From NCBI GenBank assembly GCA_000333855.2, contig KV784177.1:1-64000 (forward strand): DNA of 64,000 bases. Reading direction: 5' to 3'. The notes beneath the pieces are model-generated. The model was not told the DNA's origin. It saw nothing but the letters and a program-made list of their open reading frames with translations, and ran no database searches. The DNA is from Endotrypanum monterogeii (Eukaryota; Euglenozoa; Kinetoplastea; Trypanosomatida; Trypanosomatidae). Within the stretch, counting starts at the first letter, position 1. Each line of letters starts with the position of its first letter. This document shows, in pieces, positions 61,391-64,000 of this stretch. The position numbers and the translations under genes were made by a program.

Positions 61391-63729
61391 TTCACCTCCG
61401 CGTGATGTGAGTGATTCTCCAGGAACACTATATCGCCAAGGGCAGCAATGTCACACCACTCTGGGGGAGGGGGCTGATCGACGTGGGCGGAAGAACGGAA
61501 CTGTAGTGGAACGAGGGAAATGGACCACAAGGCGTCAAACAAGCACAAGGGAAGCAACAAAACGGTCTACAGAAAATAATAAAAAATCAAATGACAGGCA
61601 AGCAGTACTTGTCGCGGGACAGAGGAAGAGGAAGAGTGGGAAAAGGATAAGGAGAAAGAGCAAGAAGAGTACCCTCAAAATGAAATACACAAACCGAGTG
61701 TTAACACACACGAACGCTGCAGAAACACTAAAAGGGATACACACAGAAATACACACACACACACACACGCGCGCGAAAGAGAGAGACAACGTTAGCGCCT
61801 GTGTCCAAATTTGACGGAGGAAGAGGGGGAGGGGGTAGTTAGACAGGATGAGGGAGCACGGGGAGGGGCTGGTAGTGGGAAGAGTGTGAAGACTGTGACC
61901 ACACGAAATACAAAGCGGCTTTCCTTTGAATGTTTCTGGGATGTGTAGAGCAGCCGAGAGATCTGTAGGACCCTCTCACTCTTTTTTAATGCTTTCTATA
62001 TCTTATTTTCGGTGAGGATGAGTATGTGTTTCTCTATTTCACCCTCTAAAAGTGTGTAAATGTGTGTATTTATATTTATATATTTATATTAATATAAATA
62101 GACATATAATAATAAAGACGAGCGGTGATCCTTTGGCAGACAACAACCACGTGCACAATACACACACACACACACACACAGAGAGAGAGAGTAGCAAGGA
62201 AGGAGGGAGAAGGAATTAAATGAAAATGATGCCTGCAAAGAAAGAGCGAAACCGTGAAACAGAGTGCAAACGCTGTGTACGTACGCGAGCACGACTTCAA
62301 GTCGTTGTTCACTACGACTTGTTTTGAAATAAATAAATAAAAAAATGGTGGATAATCAGGGTTGAAAAAAAAACGAGACAGAAAAGGGAGAGGAGGGAAG
62401 GAAAGGGGGGGGAGTAGGCAAAGGAGGGAGGTAATAACGAAGCAAAATAGGATGAAGATAGAAAAAATACAGCACCGGTTGGATGACTCGTGTACGCGCG
62501 GGGAGTGAGAGTCGAAGGACGCGTAGTTTGTTGAGCACAAGACAATCCACAAGGGCAATTGCAACGGGAAAAAAAAGCACGTATGGGATAAGTTAGAGTC
62601 TGTTGTTTGGGTTAGACTTCTCTACGTCTTCGGTTTCCTCCAAAAATTGATATTGTGATACAAAAAAATACGACAATGGAAAAAATTGTGGAAGGAAGTG
62701 AAACGTCGACGAAAAAAAAAGCAAACGATCAAATGCAGGGTCGGGAAAAAAAAATGAGGCCTCACAATGCACACACACGGACAGACGGAAAGGAGAAGTA
62801 TACTCGACACTAAACAATACGACGAGGGATACCAGAACACCCCCTCCAAAAAGCACGCAGAAAAGTAAATGAGAGAAGAAACCCGGTAAAAAAAAAAATG
62901 TAAAAAGTGCACTGGATAAAAGAAAATAGTGAAGACAAAAAATATATATTTAATAAATATAAATTAAAGATCTGGAGGTAGGGAACAATAGAAGAGTGTA
63001 TATTTGCTCACAGTGAATTTTACCCGTCAGTGTGGAGACACGCTCCCAGGGAAGCAAGGAAACGTTCAAGAGAGAAGATGCGTGGGGGTGGAGGGGAGGG
63101 GAAGGGAGGGGGGGGGGGCAGAGACAGGGTACGGAGGGAAGGGGGTAACGAGGGAGAGGGAGGGCAAAACAGTAGACCGTGTAGGAAGCAATACACGTGC
63201 AGACACACACACTGATGGACAAAATTGATACGAAACGAAAACAAAAAAAGTGCGGTGAGGATGCAAGGAAAAAAAAAACAGAGGAAAAGATAACAAAAAA
63301 TGAACAAAAAAAACCTCAAAAAAGGGGGGATATAGGTGGTAATGAGAAGGGAGGGAGGGAGGGAGGGAGAGAACGGACGAAGGGATATGCGAGGGAAAAA
63401 AGAAGGAGGAAGGAAAGTGAGGGGCAATTGTAGGGAGAAAAGAGGCAGTGAATACAGCGATGAAAACAAACAAAAAAAGTTCTTGTGACGAATAGAAAGG
63501 GAAAAAACTAAAAAAAAAAAAGGAAGGAAGGCAATACTGGAAGGACGTAAAAAAAAAAAAAGGGGTACGCGGAAAAGGGCCAACGGAGGAAAATCTGAGA
63601 ACCAAGAAGGGTTCGTGAGGGAAGGGAAGGGGAACAGAATAATAATAAAAAAAAAACAGGAAAAAACTGAAGTCTGAAAACACCAGGTCAAACGTCTCAA
63701 AAAGGTTGACACCACAGAGACACGCACGA

Positions 63730-63763
<34 letters not shown>

Positions 63764-64000
63764 ATATGATGGTAATAATAATAATAATAATAATAATGAT
63801 AAAAAAAAAAAAACACTCTCAGGTAACAGAAAATGTACACACTGTGAATTCTTTTCTGAGCAGAAAAGACTTTTCAAGAGACTACAGAAAAGGACCACAA
63901 TGGAGGTCTGTCGATTGTTCCCGACTGCCTCCGCCCTCTTTTTGTTTTTTAAATTTTGTTTTTGACTTGGCAATCTCTTGATTTCTTTCTGTAGAGGAGA
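61391..64000 (-). other. Non-coding region to the window edge
   Basis: No gene seen. The sequence is purine-rich on the plus strand, hence pyrimidine-rich in the direction of transcription. It has (CA)n near 61750-61768, 62159-62180 and 63733-63758, an (AATA)/(TA)-rich patch near 62068-62110, GAGG repeats near 63350-63370 and an (AAT)n run near 63775-63797. Large minus-strand frames here (for example 63020-63973) are Phe/Leu/Pro/Ser low complexity and not genes. Confidence 0.5.

Noticed and set aside
63020..63973. 317-codon minus-strand ORF
   Set aside because: Almost pure Phe/Leu/Pro/Ser from a pyrimidine-rich strand; includes microsatellite-encoded Val-Cys repeats.
1..64000. CRISPR arrays, prokaryotic operons, introns
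   Set aside because: Short repeats are simple microsatellites without unique spacers; gene structure is trypanosomatid and no cis-intron is needed to join any frame.

Overview
The window is nuclear DNA of a trypanosomatid, most likely Leishmania or a close relative in the Leishmaniinae. The evidence is intron-less genes in long same-strand blocks, long intergenic stretches rich in polypyrimidine tracts and (TA)n/(CA)n/(TG)n microsatellites, recognisable trypanosomatid housekeeping genes, and interspersed repeats that look like Leishmania SIDER retroposons. No tRNA, rRNA, spliced-leader RNA gene, CRISPR array or bacterial operon signal was seen. Codon third positions are only moderately GC-rich, so I do not name a species. 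CDS starts are placed at the first usable ATG. Where a reading frame stays open upstream through GTG or TTG codons, I ignored the extension.

Layout. Positions 1-37044 form one plus-strand polycistronic unit: the 3' end of a surface-type protein, a conserved hypothetical with two hydrophobic segments, a large helical protein, FAD synthetase, two neighbouring elongin-C-like BTB-fold proteins, a BCD1-like HIT-finger protein carrying two CCCH fingers, a polytopic membrane protein, an unknown protein with a possible local frame switch, the exosome-type nuclease RRP44/DIS3, a large probably mitochondrial helical-repeat protein, a saccharopine-dehydrogenase-like oxidoreductase, a small secreted protein and an AOS1/SAE1-like SUMO E1 subunit. 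Positions 37356-64000 are coded on the minus strand: a SWEET sugar transporter, a long E/R-rich coiled-coil protein, katanin p60 and a multi-zinc-finger protein. The two units converge, with 311 bp between stop codons. That gap is filled by a very GC-rich imperfect inverted repeat around a run of 20 C. Strand composition flips in the same area: non-coding DNA is mostly pyrimidine-rich on the plus strand to the left and on the minus strand to the right, as expected for trans-splicing signals.

Accessory features. A repeat of about 400 bp (extended 550 bp) occurs once on the plus strand (32.4-32.9 kb), twice around a 17-N assembly gap on the minus strand (38.6-39.4 kb) and once more on the minus strand (49.6-50.1 kb). 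Every copy lies in the sense orientation of local transcription and the copies are almost identical. A stretch of 12.6 kb (46716-59338) inside the minus-strand unit has no convincing protein gene.

Functions. The genes are the usual trypanosomatid mixture of unrelated functions in one transcription unit: RNA processing (BCD1-like, RRP44), ubiquitin-like conjugation (AOS1, elongin-C-like), flavin metabolism, sugar transport and microtubule severing. Most strike me as conserved; the most unusual structures are the convergence hairpin, the near-identical repeats, the elongin-C-like pair and the HIT+CCCH fusion.
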